The notes: generated by a model not told the origin, from the sequence alone. Positions 7,723 to 16,279 are shown, numbered from the stretch's first letter. The stretch is 28,262 bases of DNA from Ruminococcus sp. UBA4240 (GCA_002395525.1 DGXE01000005.1:1-28262); one strand, 5' to 3'. A program made the numbers and translations.

Positions 7723-8676
7723 CTATGTCTTGTCCTCCGGAGTATCGAAGTTTATCCGCTCCTCCTCGATAACAAGGGGTCTGCGCATGGAGCGCTGATT
7801 TATGCTCAGGATGTATTCACCCAGTATCCCCATAAACAGCATCTGCATACCCCCCAGAACGAATACACCAATAAGTATTGGGGCATTGCCCATGGAGAAG
7901 GACTGCCAGTGGGTGAGCTTTAATATCAGATACACAAGGGCTACTATAAGGCTCACCGCCGCCGTGAAAAAGCCTATAAAGGTGGCAAGGCGCATCCCTA
8001 TCTTGGTGTAGGAGGTAAAGGACAGCATTGCCGCATCATACAGGGTGTAGAAGTTGTTGGAGGTCTTCCCTGCCCGGCGCTTCTGCTGGGTATACTCTAT
8101 CTCCTTGCGCTTGAAGCCCAGCTCTGCCACTATCCCCCTCATAAAGGGTGTGGGGTCGTCCAGGTTTCTCAGCACCTCGATAAAGGACTTGTCATACAGC
8201 CCCGTGCCTGTGAAGTTCTCTATCTGATCCACAGAGGAGAACTTCTTGATAAGGTGGTAGTACACATTGCGCATGGCACGCATTATGGGATTTTCCTTGC
8301 TCTTGGTCTTTATGGCGCAGACTATCTTGTAGCCCTTCTCCCACTCAGCCACAAGACGGGGGATAAGCTCCACCGGATCCTGGAAATCCGCACACATGGT
8401 GACAGTGCAGTCCCCGTCCATCTGCCGCAGCCCGTGGAAGGGAGAGTTGAACTGACCGAAATTCTTTGCGTTGAATATGGCTCTCACCCGCTTGTTCTCC
8501 GCACACAGCTGCCGCAGCTGGGCACGGGTGTTGTCCGTGGAGTCGTTGTCGATATAGGTGATGGTGTAGTCATATTGGGGCAGATACTTCTCAAACTGCT
8601 CTATGATGGCAGCAGTCAGGGGTATCACGTTCTGATCCTCATTGAATGTTGGTATGAGGACACTTATGGTTTTCAC
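7723..8676 (-). CDS. Family 2 membrane glycosyltransferase (GtrB/DPM1-like)
   Basis: Likely transfers a sugar from a nucleotide carrier to polyprenyl phosphate at the inner face of the membrane, or to a membrane-bound acceptor. The 317-residue product has a GT-A fold: LIPTFNEDQNV near the N-terminus, the metal-binding ADFQD at 96-100, and KRRAGKTS at 199-206, then two transmembrane helices (about 229-253 and 266-290), as in GtrB/ArnC-type enzymes. It starts at GTG, fixed by AAGGAG 7 bases upstream. It is the last gene of the CDP-dideoxyhexose operon, which suggests the dideoxyhexose as donor sugar. That substrate is inferred only from context. Confidence 0.9.
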   Translation of the reverse strand: MKTISVLIPTFNEDQNVIPLTAAIIEQFEKYLPQYDYTITYIDNDSTDNTRAQLRQLCAENKRVRAIFNAKNFGQFNSPFHGLRQMDGDCTVTMCADFQDPVELIPRLVAEWEKGYKIVCAIKTKSKENPIMRAMRNVYYHLIKKFSSVDQIENFTGTGLYDKSFIEVLRNLDDPTPFMRGIVAELGFKRKEIEYTQQKRRAGKTSNNFYTLYDAAMLSFTSYTKIGMRLATFIGFFTAAVSLIVALVYLILKLTHWQSFSMGNAPILIGVFVLGGMQMLFMGILGEYILSINQRSMRRPLVIEEERINFDTPEDKT

Positions 8677-8727
8677 AATGTCACTCCTTTTGTTTTTCTC
8701 ATGCTGTGTCTTAACGGGATAACAGCC

Positions 8728-9624
8728 TCACTGCTCACTGCCAATGATGCTCCTTATCCCGTCCTCAAATGCTACCTCCGGAACAAAGCCCGTGTCTGCG
8801 GTAAGGGCGGATATATCCGCACAGAGGTACATGGCCTGGTGGGGGTAGAATTCCTTTGCGCCGAAATCAAGCTGTGTGCCCGGTGATACCATGTCCCTTA
8901 TTATTGCGGCATATTCCGAAAGAGGACGCGTCTTTCCGCTCCCTATGGTATATACCGCTCCGTCGTGACCCCTTTCCCCCACAAGGTAGAGAGCCCTTGC
9001 CGCATCATCCTCATGGAGATAGTCCCACATCTGGGTGCAGGGGGTGAGCTGGGGTATCTCTCCCCTTTTCAGGGTATTGATAAGGTACATGATAAATGTT
9101 GCCGGGGCATCATGCCTGCCGTAAACGCTCAGTATCCTTGTGTGGCAGTGGCGGATGCCAAGCTCCCTGCACAAAAGCCGTGAAAGCCCTCCAGCCGCAA
9201 GCTTTGCGTAGCCGTAGCCGCTTGAGGGCCTGCACGGTGTGTCAGGGGCAAGGGGGACATCCGTGTTCCCGTATTCCGCCTGGGATCCCACCGAGACGAA
9301 GGCTGTGCAGCCCATCCGCTTTGCGGCTCTCACCGCATCAAGAGTGTATGCGATGTTCCTTTCCTGTGTGGGGGCATCATCCCTGCCCCCTGCTGAAGTC
9401 TTCCCCCATGCAAGGTGGAAGAAGGTGCCGCACTTTTCTCCCGGGTCAAGGGTATCGTATTTATCCATGTCACATTCTATGATGCGCACATTCTCTGGGA
9501 TATTGGAAAGCCTTTGGGAGCCTTTGCGCACCACCGCAATGGCACTTTTCCCCTGTGAAAGGGCATATCTGCAGAGGGAGGAGCCTATCATCCCCGATGC
9601 GCCGGTAATTATTATATCTGCCAT
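8728..9624 (-). CDS. NAD(P)-dependent short-chain reductase/epimerase, probable final step to CDP-dideoxyhexose
   Basis: An extended short-chain dehydrogenase/reductase of 298 residues. The Rossmann motif GASGMIG is at 8-14, and the catalytic Tyr137-xxx-Lys141 (YGYAK) is preceded by serines at 112 and 114. In known CDP-3,6-dideoxyhexose pathways an enzyme of this class (RfbS paratose synthase or RfbJ abequose synthase) reduces the 4-keto group of CDP-3,6-dideoxy-4-ketoglucose. Its place directly after the RfbH gene, overlapping it by 13 bases, supports that role. Which stereoisomer it makes cannot be read from the sequence. AGAGG before the ATG serves as binding site. A 4,6-dehydratase role is less likely because one is already encoded at 12792. 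Confidence 0.85.
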   Translation of the reverse strand: MADIIITGASGMIGSSLCRYALSQGKSAIAVVRKGSQRLSNIPENVRIIECDMDKYDTLDPGEKCGTFFHLAWGKTSAGGRDDAPTQERNIAYTLDAVRAAKRMGCTAFVSVGSQAEYGNTDVPLAPDTPCRPSSGYGYAKLAAGGLSRLLCRELGIRHCHTRILSVYGRHDAPATFIMYLINTLKRGEIPQLTPCTQMWDYLHEDDAARALYLVGERGHDGAVYTIGSGKTRPLSEYAAIIRDMVSPGTQLDFGAKEFYPHQAMYLCADISALTADTGFVPEVAFEDGIRSIIGSEQ

Positions 9625-10964
9625 ACTGCCTCTGTTATTATCTTCGCCATGTAGTCGATCTTTTCATCTGTCATGCCGGGATATACCCCCACCCAGAAGG
9701 AGCTGTTCATTATCCTGTCGGTCTGTGTAAGCTCTCCTGCAATGCGGTATGCACTGTCCTCAAGGTCGCAAAACAGGGGCTGGCGGGTGATATTGCCGCC
9801 GAACAGCAGCCTTGTCTGTATGTTGTGATCCTCGATGTAGCGTGTCACATCATTCCGTGACACTCCCGCATCATCCCTTACGGTGAGCATGAAGCCGAAC
9901 CAGGAGGGAACGCTGTTTTCCGCCGCCTCCGGGAGGATGAGCTTCTTGTCCGCCCCGGATGCACAAAGAGCATCATAGAGCCGCTTGTGGTTGTATCTGC
10001 GCCTTTCGATGAAGGAGGGGAATTTCTTCAGCTGCTCCACTCCCACAGCCGCCTGCATATCCGTCACCTTCAGGTTGTAGCCGAAATGGGAGTATACATA
10101 CTTGTGATCGTATCCGTGGGGGAGGGTGCCGAAATCCCCGTCAAAGCGGTGACCGCACAGATTATCCCGCCCGGAGGGGCATACACAGTCACGCCCCCAG
10201 TCGCGCATGGACTTTATTATCTTGAAAAGCAGGGGATCGTCGGTATACACGCAGCCCCCCTCGCCCATAGTCATGTGATGGGGGGGATAGAAGGAGGATG
10301 TGCCTATATCGCCCCAAGTGCCGGTGTAGCGGGTCTCGCCGTTTATGGTATAGGTGGTCCCCAGTGCATCGCAGTTATCCTCGATGAGCCACAGACCGTG
10401 CCTGTCACAGAATTCCTTTACAGCCGCAATGTCAAAGGGATTGCCCAGTGTATGCGCCGCCATGACCGCCTTGGTCTTATCCGACAGCGCCCCCTCCAGC
10501 AAGGATACATCCATATTGTATCCGGGAATGGTCATGTCGATAAACACAGGCACTGCCCCGTACTGTATAATGGGGTTTATGGTGGTGGGGAAGCCGCCTG
10601 CAACGGTTATGACCTCGTCCCCCCGCTTTATGCGCCGCTCCCCCAGCAAGGGCGAGGTAAGGGTCATGAATGCGATTAGATTGGCAGAAGAACCGCTGTT
10701 TACAAGGGCGGCGTGCTTAACGCCTATCCAGCGGGCAAAGCCCCTCTCGAACTCGTCGGAAAAGCGGCCTGTTGTCAGCCAGAAATCAAGGGCTGAATCC
10801 ACAAGGGCACACATCTCCTTTTCATCGTACACCCTCGATGCATAGGGGATACGGTCTCCCTCCTCAAAGGGCTTTTCCTGCCCGGGGCGCTTGAATTTAT
10901 CATAATACTCCGCCACCATTGCCAGTATTTCGGCACGGGCGGTCTTTTCATCTGCTGAAAGCAT
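9612..10964 (-). CDS. rfbH: CDP-4-keto-6-deoxyglucose 3-dehydratase (E1, PLP and [2Fe-2S])
   Basis: Removes the C3 hydroxyl of CDP-4-keto-6-deoxy-D-glucose with pyridoxamine phosphate and an iron-sulfur cluster, the committing step to 3,6-dideoxyhexoses. The 450-residue product has the DegT/AHBA fold. The usual PLP-binding lysine is replaced by histidine: SSFYPPHHMTMGEGG has His229 where aminotransferases carry Lys. Cys198 (EDNCDALG), Cys260, Cys262 and Cys270 (CVC-x7-C) match the family's [2Fe-2S] ligands. These features distinguish it from an ordinary sugar aminotransferase. The partner reductase E3 (RfbI/AscD type) is not in the window. The start has AGAGG about 8-9 bases upstream. Confidence 0.95.
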   Translation of the reverse strand: MLSADEKTARAEILAMVAEYYDKFKRPGQEKPFEEGDRIPYASRVYDEKEMCALVDSALDFWLTTGRFSDEFERGFARWIGVKHAALVNSGSSANLIAFMTLTSPLLGERRIKRGDEVITVAGGFPTTINPIIQYGAVPVFIDMTIPGYNMDVSLLEGALSDKTKAVMAAHTLGNPFDIAAVKEFCDRHGLWLIEDNCDALGTTYTINGETRYTGTWGDIGTSSFYPPHHMTMGEGGCVYTDDPLLFKIIKSMRDWGRDCVCPSGRDNLCGHRFDGDFGTLPHGYDHKYVYSHFGYNLKVTDMQAAVGVEQLKKFPSFIERRRYNHKRLYDALCASGADKKLILPEAAENSVPSWFGFMLTVRDDAGVSRNDVTRYIEDHNIQTRLLFGGNITRQPLFCDLEDSAYRIAGELTQTDRIMNSSFWVGVYPGMTDEKIDYMAKIITEAVWQI

Positions 10965-10984
10965 TTTTCTGACCTCTTTTTTGT

Positions 10985-12763
10985 TTATTCTTCGGGAAGA
11001 ACATATGCTCTTGCCCTGCTCTCTCCAATGTGGGTGATACGTCCGTCCCTTTCAAGCTCCGAAAGCAATGCCCTCGTTCTCGATGCACTGAGTCCCACAG
11101 CGGCAGAGATCTCAGCGGTGGAAGCTCTTTTCAGACCTTCCAGAAGGGCATATATGCGCTCCTTGTTCCCATCGGATCTGCCGCTTGCCGCTTGTTTTCC
11201 ATTTTGCCGCTTATTATTGGATTTGCCGCTTGTTTTTTCGCCGGTTTGCCGCTTATTTTCGGATTTGCCGCTTGTTTTTTCGCCAGTTTGCCGCTTATTT
11301 TCCGATTTGCCGCTTGTTTTTTCGCCGGTTTGCCGCTTATTTTCGGATTTGCCGCTTGTTTTTTTGCCGGTTTGCCGCTTATTTTCGGATTTGCCGCTTG
11401 TTTTTTCGCCGGTTTGCCGCTTATTTTCCGATTTGCCGCTTGTTTTTTCGCCGGTTTGCCGCTTATTTTCCGGATTGCCGCTTGTTTTTCCGTCATTTGC
11501 CGCTTGATTTTCCGGATTGCCGCTTATTATGCCGCTGACAGGCAGGATCACCACAGTCCTGTCCGGCTTGAACTGCTCAGTGACAGTCGGCTGCAGCAGA
11601 CCTGCATCCTGCCATGTGGCAAATATATCGGGAACGCCGCTGCCTGCTCTTTCTCCGATGCGTATCAGGTTGAACATTTTCATGATGATCTTGTTCCTTG
11701 GCTCGGAGATGCCGCCTTTCAGCATTTGCGCTCTGCCTGTGATAATGCTGCCCGGATTTTCGATGGACAGGGACTCAGGCTTTTTTATTATCACAATACC
11801 TCTCGGGAAATTGAAATCAGCATTTGCTATGCAATTGGCAAGCGCCTCTCTTATCGCTCTGTGTATGTCGGTCTCATCTATACGAGTGATCCCGTCCATC
11901 ATAAACGGTTTCTGGACATCTCTCAAAAGCCGCCTTTCCATGCTGAAAAAATAATCCAGAAGGTTGCCAGACCATTCGCCTGAGCTCGATTCAAGGCGGT
12001 CAGTCCACCTGATAGATGGATCGAGTATCTCACGATAATCAAGGAAATACTCTGGGAATTCCCGGCGTATGATGTATTCTTCGCCAAACATCAGGAGCCC
12101 TGCCACAGTGGGGTGAAGTCTGTTGTCAACATCAGATACGCTTGCGGCACCTATCCTTTCAAGATAAGCCTCGTCGTCGAGCCTGTGCCAGACGTGCTGG
12201 GGATTTACGGCCATGTGACGTGTGCGGTAGCTTTTCACCGTCTCACGAAAGAAAATGTCCGTCTCCATGTTCAGGAGTATCCTGCTGTCAGTGCTTCTTT
12301 CCGCCTGATCTCTCAGCATACCCCTGACCTCAGCCTCGGAGCAGTGATAATCGCCCTCATGGTCTCTTCTGAATGTTCCTCTGAACAGGTCGTCATTTAT
12401 GTACACGGGCTTGTACACCCTATCCGCTTTGGGAACAGTGATCACAAGGATAGTATCGCCGTTGTATTCATACAGCTTTACATCTTCCTCATCAAGCAGA
12501 TTGATGCTGACCTTTTTCCTGTTGTTGACTGTGTTCCAGAGATCCTTTAAAAGCTTGTCGGGATCCTGAATGTGGGTGGTGTACCAGCTTCCGTCACGGC
12601 GCTCGGCTGCCCCAAGGACTATAACTCCTCCGCTGCAGTTGGAAAAGGATGAATAAGTCTCCCACAGGCTGTCCGGAAGGCGCTCGCCTGCTTTTTTCAC
12701 CTCAAGCCTGTTTCCCTCCCGATATTCATCGAAACGGGACAAGTCAAACCTTTCCTTCTTCAT
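10985..12763 (-). CDS. AlbA_2/Schlafen-like ATP-binding transcriptional regulator with 14-residue tandem repeat
   Basis: Probably a DNA-binding regulator; targets unknown. The 592-residue product has an N-terminal AlbA_2 (divergent AAA_4) domain at about 15-145 (EGNRLEVKKAGERLP, FSNCSGGVIVLG), a middle helical region, and an HATPase_c_4 module at about 295-410 (AIREALANCIANADF, GERAGSGVPDIF). A lysine/glutamine-rich linker follows with six copies of ENKRQTGEKTSGKS (432-515, one copy with GKK) plus degenerate copies on each side. The C-terminus is a winged helix at about 540-592 (TAEISAAVGLSASRTRALLSEL). I chose the second of two tandem ATGs because GGAGG lies 5 bases before it. It sits between rfbG and rfbH with small gaps, so it is co-transcribed with sugar genes although it has no biosynthetic role. 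Confidence 0.88.
   Translation of the reverse strand: MKKERFDLSRFDEYREGNRLEVKKAGERLPDSLWETYSSFSNCSGGVIVLGAAERRDGSWYTTHIQDPDKLLKDLWNTVNNRKKVSINLLDEEDVKLYEYNGDTILVITVPKADRVYKPVYINDDLFRGTFRRDHEGDYHCSEAEVRGMLRDQAERSTDSRILLNMETDIFFRETVKSYRTRHMAVNPQHVWHRLDDEAYLERIGAASVSDVDNRLHPTVAGLLMFGEEYIIRREFPEYFLDYREILDPSIRWTDRLESSSGEWSGNLLDYFFSMERRLLRDVQKPFMMDGITRIDETDIHRAIREALANCIANADFNFPRGIVIIKKPESLSIENPGSIITGRAQMLKGGISEPRNKIIMKMFNLIRIGERAGSGVPDIFATWQDAGLLQPTVTEQFKPDRTVVILPVSGIISGNPENQAANDGKTSGNPENKRQTGEKTSGKSENKRQTGEKTSGKSENKRQTGKKTSGKSENKRQTGEKTSGKSENKRQTGEKTSGKSENKRQTGEKTSGKSNNKRQNGKQAASGRSDGNKERIYALLEGLKRASTAEISAAVGLSASRTRALLSELERDGRITHIGESRARAYVLPEE
11177..11512 (-). repeat. 42-bp tandem repeat array inside the regulator gene
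   Basis: Six almost identical 42-bp units fill 11219-11470, with a degenerate unit on each side. On the plus strand each unit reads TGCCGCTTATTTTC, then a TTGCCGCTTG part and T-rich sequence. The unit is a multiple of three, so gain or loss of copies changes linker length without breaking the frame. Copies differ mainly at single positions, so the array expanded recently. Confidence 0.92.
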
Positions 12764-12791
12764 CATTCCCTCCGGGTATTCTGTCGGCTCA

Positions 12792-13859
12792 TCAACGCAT
12801 GAACTCCTCTATCTGCCTGTCCATGCAGCCGACTATATCTCCTCCGCCTATGCGGCATTTCTCCCACTCCACCACCTTTTCCACGGCGGCGGCGATGTCC
12901 CATACGGGCTTCACACCAAGCCTTGAACGGATAAGGGAGCTGTCCAGCTTCAAAAAGCCCGCTTCATGCACAGCCTTTTCATCCGCCTGCATATCCTCAC
13001 GCACTGCGCCCTCTCCCCATGCCTTTACAAACAGGTCAACAAGCTGACCTGTGGTGACACAGCTTGAATCGTCGGGGCCTACGTTGTACCAGTCCGCAAG
13101 GGAGATGTCCTCATAACCCGCCTGTGCTATGGCAAGATAGGCGAACAGGGGCTCTAAAACGTGCTGATAGGGGCGTGTGGAATAGGGGTTGCGCACTTTT
13201 ATAGGCTCACCCCTCTGCACGGCACGCACACAGTCGGGGATTATGCGGTCCGCTGCAAAGTCTCCCCCGCCTATGACATTCCCCGCCCTTGCGGTGGATA
13301 TGGCAACATCCCTGTCCCCAAAGAAGCTGCTTTTATAGGAGTGGGTCACCAGCTCCGAGCAGGATTTTGAATTTGAATAGGGGTCAAAGCCGTCAAGAGG
13401 GTCACATTCCCTGTATCCGTAGACCCATTCACGGTTTTGATATACCTTGTCGGTGGTAACATTGACAAAGGAGCGCACAGTGTCCGATGTGCGCACACAT
13501 TCAAGTATGTTCACCGTGCCCATTACATTTGTCTCAAAGGTGTCACGGGGTTCACGGTAGCTTGTTCGCACTATGGGCTGAGCCGCAAGGTGCAGCACTA
13601 TTTCAGGGCGTGCCTCCTCAAATGCCCTTGCAAGGGCATCCATATCCCGCACATCACTCCGTATGTCCCGTATATCCCGGGAAAGCCCTGCAAGATTAAA
13701 CAGGGATGGGTCTGTGGGAGGGTCAAGGGCGTAGCCCGTCACATATGCTCCCGCATTTGCAAGGATCCTGCACAGCCATGAGCCCTTAAAGCCTGTATGC
13801 CCTGTGATGAATACTCTCTTTCCCTTAAAAAATGTCATATCCATGGCGTTCTCTCTCAT
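12792..13859 (-). CDS. rfbG: CDP-glucose 4,6-dehydratase
   Basis: Converts CDP-glucose to CDP-4-keto-6-deoxyglucose using bound NAD. The product of 355 residues has the length usual for RfbG. It shows the Rossmann motif GHTGFKG at 20-26, TTDK at 135-138 and the catalytic Tyr161-SNS-Lys165 in DPYSNSK. RPYQHVLEPL is typical of this family. The ATG at 13859 overlaps the rfbF stop as ATGA, which indicates translational coupling. An ATG at 13844 is possible, and one at 13895 would overlap rfbF further. It supplies the substrate of RfbH. Confidence 0.95.
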   Translation of the reverse strand: MRENAMDMTFFKGKRVFITGHTGFKGSWLCRILANAGAYVTGYALDPPTDPSLFNLAGLSRDIRDIRSDVRDMDALARAFEEARPEIVLHLAAQPIVRTSYREPRDTFETNVMGTVNILECVRTSDTVRSFVNVTTDKVYQNREWVYGYRECDPLDGFDPYSNSKSCSELVTHSYKSSFFGDRDVAISTARAGNVIGGGDFAADRIIPDCVRAVQRGEPIKVRNPYSTRPYQHVLEPLFAYLAIAQAGYEDISLADWYNVGPDDSSCVTTGQLVDLFVKAWGEGAVREDMQADEKAVHEAGFLKLDSSLIRSRLGVKPVWDIAAAVEKVVEWEKCRIGGGDIVGCMDRQIEEFMR

Positions 13860-14632
13860 TCCCAGCACTTCCAGGGGGCGGTGTCGGTTTCCCACATCTT
13901 TTCCAGCATATCGTGCTCACGCTTGTTGTCCATGCACTGCCAGAAGCCTGTGTGTGTATAGCTCATAAGCTGTCCGTCGGCGGCAAGGCGCTCCATGGGG
14001 GCACGCTCAAATATGGTGTCATCCCCTTCAAGCAGGTCGAACACCCGGGGTGAGAGCACCATGAACCCTGCATTGATAAGGGCGCCGTCATCCGCATTCT
14101 TCTCACGGAAGGAGCGCACCGCATTGTCTCCCCCTATGTCAAGCACGCCCTTCTGCTCCTGCTGCTTTACAGCCGTAAGAGTGGCAAGCTTGCCGTGGCT
14201 ATCGTGGAACTGCTTCAGCTTGGCAATATCCACGTCGCAGACACCGTCGCCGTAGGTCATCATAAAGGGCTCATCCCCCACATAGGGCTGTATGCGCTTT
14301 ATACGCCCGCCGGTCATGGTGTGCAGCCCCGTATCCACCACAGTCACACGCCACGGCTCCGAGTGCATCTCGTGGACGATGACCTTGTTCCCCTGTGTAA
14401 AGTCAAAGGTAATGTCGGAGGTGTGGAGGAAGTAGTCTGCAAACCACTCCTTTATGACATACTGCTTATACCCCGCACAGATGATGAAATCATTGAAACC
14501 GTAGTGGGAATAGCATTTCATGATATGCCAGAGTATGGGCATCCCCCCCACCTCTATCATGGGCTTGGGCTTGTAGGATGACTGCTCGGAAAAACGGGTG
14601 CCGAAGCCTCCCGCAAGTATCACTGTTTTCAT
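13856..14632 (-). CDS. rfbF: Glucose-1-phosphate cytidylyltransferase
   Basis: Makes CDP-glucose from CTP and glucose 1-phosphate, the entry step of the CDP-dideoxyhexose pathway. The 258 residues match the family length. The nucleotidyltransferase signature AGGFGTRFSEQ, with the sugar-phosphate-binding KPKPMIEVGG after it, is at the N-terminus, and the metal-binding YGDGVCDVD is in the middle. AAGGAG lies 7 bases before the ATG. It is the first gene of the operon, about 50 bases downstream of a promoter embedded in a palindrome. Confidence 0.96.
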   Translation of the reverse strand: MKTVILAGGFGTRFSEQSSYKPKPMIEVGGMPILWHIMKCYSHYGFNDFIICAGYKQYVIKEWFADYFLHTSDITFDFTQGNKVIVHEMHSEPWRVTVVDTGLHTMTGGRIKRIQPYVGDEPFMMTYGDGVCDVDIAKLKQFHDSHGKLATLTAVKQQEQKGVLDIGGDNAVRSFREKNADDGALINAGFMVLSPRVFDLLEGDDTIFERAPMERLAADGQLMSYTHTGFWQCMDNKREHDMLEKMWETDTAPWKCWE

Positions 14633-14689
14633 ATTGCTGCTCCTTGATGCTGATTTTGATTAAGGGCTGTACTACGTCATTATGCATAA

Positions 14690-14718
14690 ATTTTACCATG
14701 TTTTCCCCTAAAAGTCAA
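14690..14718 (-). promoter_or_regulatory. Promoter of the CDP-dideoxyhexose operon
   Basis: On the minus strand TTGACT (plus 14713-14718) and TAAAAT (plus 14690-14695) are 17 bases apart. The -35 box lies in the centre of the 14696-14737 palindrome, and one palindrome arm fills most of the spacer. Confidence 0.78.
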
Positions 14719-14737
14719 CGATTTGGGGAAAACATGG
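14696..14737. promoter_or_regulatory. Perfect 13-bp inverted repeat, likely operator
   Basis: CCATGTTTTCCCC (14696-14708) and GGGGAAAACATGG (14725-14737) are perfect complements separated by 16 bases that contain the -35 box. A protein bound here would cover the promoter. The arms could also form a stem in RNA reading out of trkH, but no T-run follows, so an operator is the better reading. Confidence 0.7.
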
Positions 14738-14783
14738 CATTTTAAATAGTATTATATGATTTTTTTGTGTGATTTGACCGCCC

Positions 14784-16220
14784 TTATTTCTTCCAGGTGG
14801 CAGGATGTATCAGCACCAGCATGGGGAAGAGCTCCAGACGTCCCGCTATCATGTCAAAGATGAGCACCAGCTTGGAGGGCATGGAGAAGAAGGCGAAATT
14901 GCAGGTAGGCCCCACCGCCTCCAGACCGGGTCCTATGTTGTTTATAGTGGCAGCTACTGCTGTAAAGCCTGTTACAAGGCCTGTCTCATCCAGCAGCACT
15001 ATCAGCAGCAGGGATATTACAAACACCAGCACGAAGGACACCATATACACATTCACCGCCCGCACCACTTCGTGGCTCACCTGTGTGCCATCCATGGTGA
15101 TCCTGCGTATCTGGCGGGGGTGTACCATCTGCCGCAGCTCCTTGCCGATGCCCTTTACCATGATGATTATGCGGGACACCTTCATGCCGCCGCCTGTGGA
15201 GCCTGCACAGGCACCAATGAACATTATGGTCACCAGCAGCACCTTGGAAAAGCTGGGCCACAGGTCAAAGTCCGCTGTCACAAAGCCTGTTGTGGAGATG
15301 ACGGATGACACTGTGAACAGCACATTGCGGAAGCACTCCTCCAGTGTGGGGAACATATCCCTTACATTAAGGGTTATCATGGCGGTGACCCCTATGACCA
15401 CTGCGAGGAACACCTTTACCTCCAGAGTGAATGCTGCCTTGAACCGCCTTTTAATGATAAAATGATAGGATGAAAAGCTGATGGAGAACATGAGCATGAA
15501 TGCTGCCACCACATACTGGCAGTAGGGGGAGAAGGAGGCAAAGCTGTCGTTTCTGAAGCCGAAGCCCCCTGTGCCCGCTGTGGAAAAGGCGGTGTTCACA
15601 GCCTCAAACACGCTCATGCCCCCGAACAGCAGCATGACAAATTCCACCAGTGTCAGCAGGAAATAGAGGGTATACAGCACAAGGGCTGTGGTCTTTACTC
15701 CCGGCATCAGCTTGTTCACCGAGGGGCCTGTGCTCTCCGCCTTCATTATGTGCATATTCTGACCGCCTGAAAGGGGGATGAATGCCATGAGGAACACAAG
15801 CACCCCCATGCCTCCCACCCAGTGGGTAAAGGAGCGCCACATGATAATGGAGCGGGGCAGTGCCTCCACATCCTTTATGACCGTAGCCCCTGTGGTGGTA
15901 AAGCCCGACACCGTTTCAAACAGGGCATCCGCATAGCTTGGCAGCACACCGCTTATGACAAAGGGCAGCGCCCCGAAGAGGGACATGACTATCCAGCTCA
16001 GCGCCACGATAACATAGCCGTCACGGGCATAGAGGGTCTTGTCACGGGGCTTTTTCGATACGATGAGCATACCGGGCAGCAGACACACCGCCATTGTCAG
16101 CAGGAATGCCGCCGCCGCATCCTCACGACAGACAAAGGCTGTCATCAGCGGCACTGTCATGAATATGCCGTCAAATATCAGCAGCCACCCCAGCACATAT
16201 ATTATCATTGCAAAATTCAT
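14784..16220 (-). CDS. trkH: Trk-type potassium transporter membrane subunit
   Basis: Potassium uptake channel subunit of 478 residues with four membrane-pore-membrane repeats. The four selectivity-filter segments are visible: TTTGAT (108-113), AGTGGFG (215-221), STTGFV (309-314) and NNIGPG (427-432). I chose the ATG at 16220 because GGAG lies 7 bases upstream; the ATG at 16226 is only one base from that site. It follows trkA by 59 bases and must pair with it. No clear terminator follows; the operator palindrome at 14696 is the only stem between it and rfbF. Confidence 0.94.
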   Translation of the reverse strand: MNFAMIIYVLGWLLIFDGIFMTVPLMTAFVCREDAAAAFLLTMAVCLLPGMLIVSKKPRDKTLYARDGYVIVALSWIVMSLFGALPFVISGVLPSYADALFETVSGFTTTGATVIKDVEALPRSIIMWRSFTHWVGGMGVLVFLMAFIPLSGGQNMHIMKAESTGPSVNKLMPGVKTTALVLYTLYFLLTLVEFVMLLFGGMSVFEAVNTAFSTAGTGGFGFRNDSFASFSPYCQYVVAAFMLMFSISFSSYHFIIKRRFKAAFTLEVKVFLAVVIGVTAMITLNVRDMFPTLEECFRNVLFTVSSVISTTGFVTADFDLWPSFSKVLLVTIMFIGACAGSTGGGMKVSRIIIMVKGIGKELRQMVHPRQIRRITMDGTQVSHEVVRAVNVYMVSFVLVFVISLLLIVLLDETGLVTGFTAVAATINNIGPGLEAVGPTCNFAFFSMPSKLVLIFDMIAGRLELFPMLVLIHPATWKK

Positions 16221-16279
16221 TGTCATACTCCGTAAAAGAAGCAGGGAACGTCTTGCCGCCTGTTTCCTTGTGATAATCC

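Noticed and set aside
9612..10964. Sugar aminotransferase (DegT family)
   Set aside because: The PLP lysine is histidine and the CxC-x7-C cluster ligands are present, which marks the 3-dehydratase RfbH.
11219..11470. CRISPR array
   Set aside because: The 42-bp units are contiguous with no unique spacers, sit in a coding frame and have no cas genes nearby.
11028..11983. Long plus-strand ORFs (up to 317 codons) with repeated FAACFFAGLPLI peptides
   Set aside because: They are antisense products of the 42-bp repeat array, which is free of stops in several frames. The minus-strand frame has recognised domains on both sides.
10985..12763. RecG-type helicase
   Set aside because: Database entries often call this family helicase-like, but no helicase motifs are visible; the domains are AlbA_2, HATPase_c_4 and winged helix.
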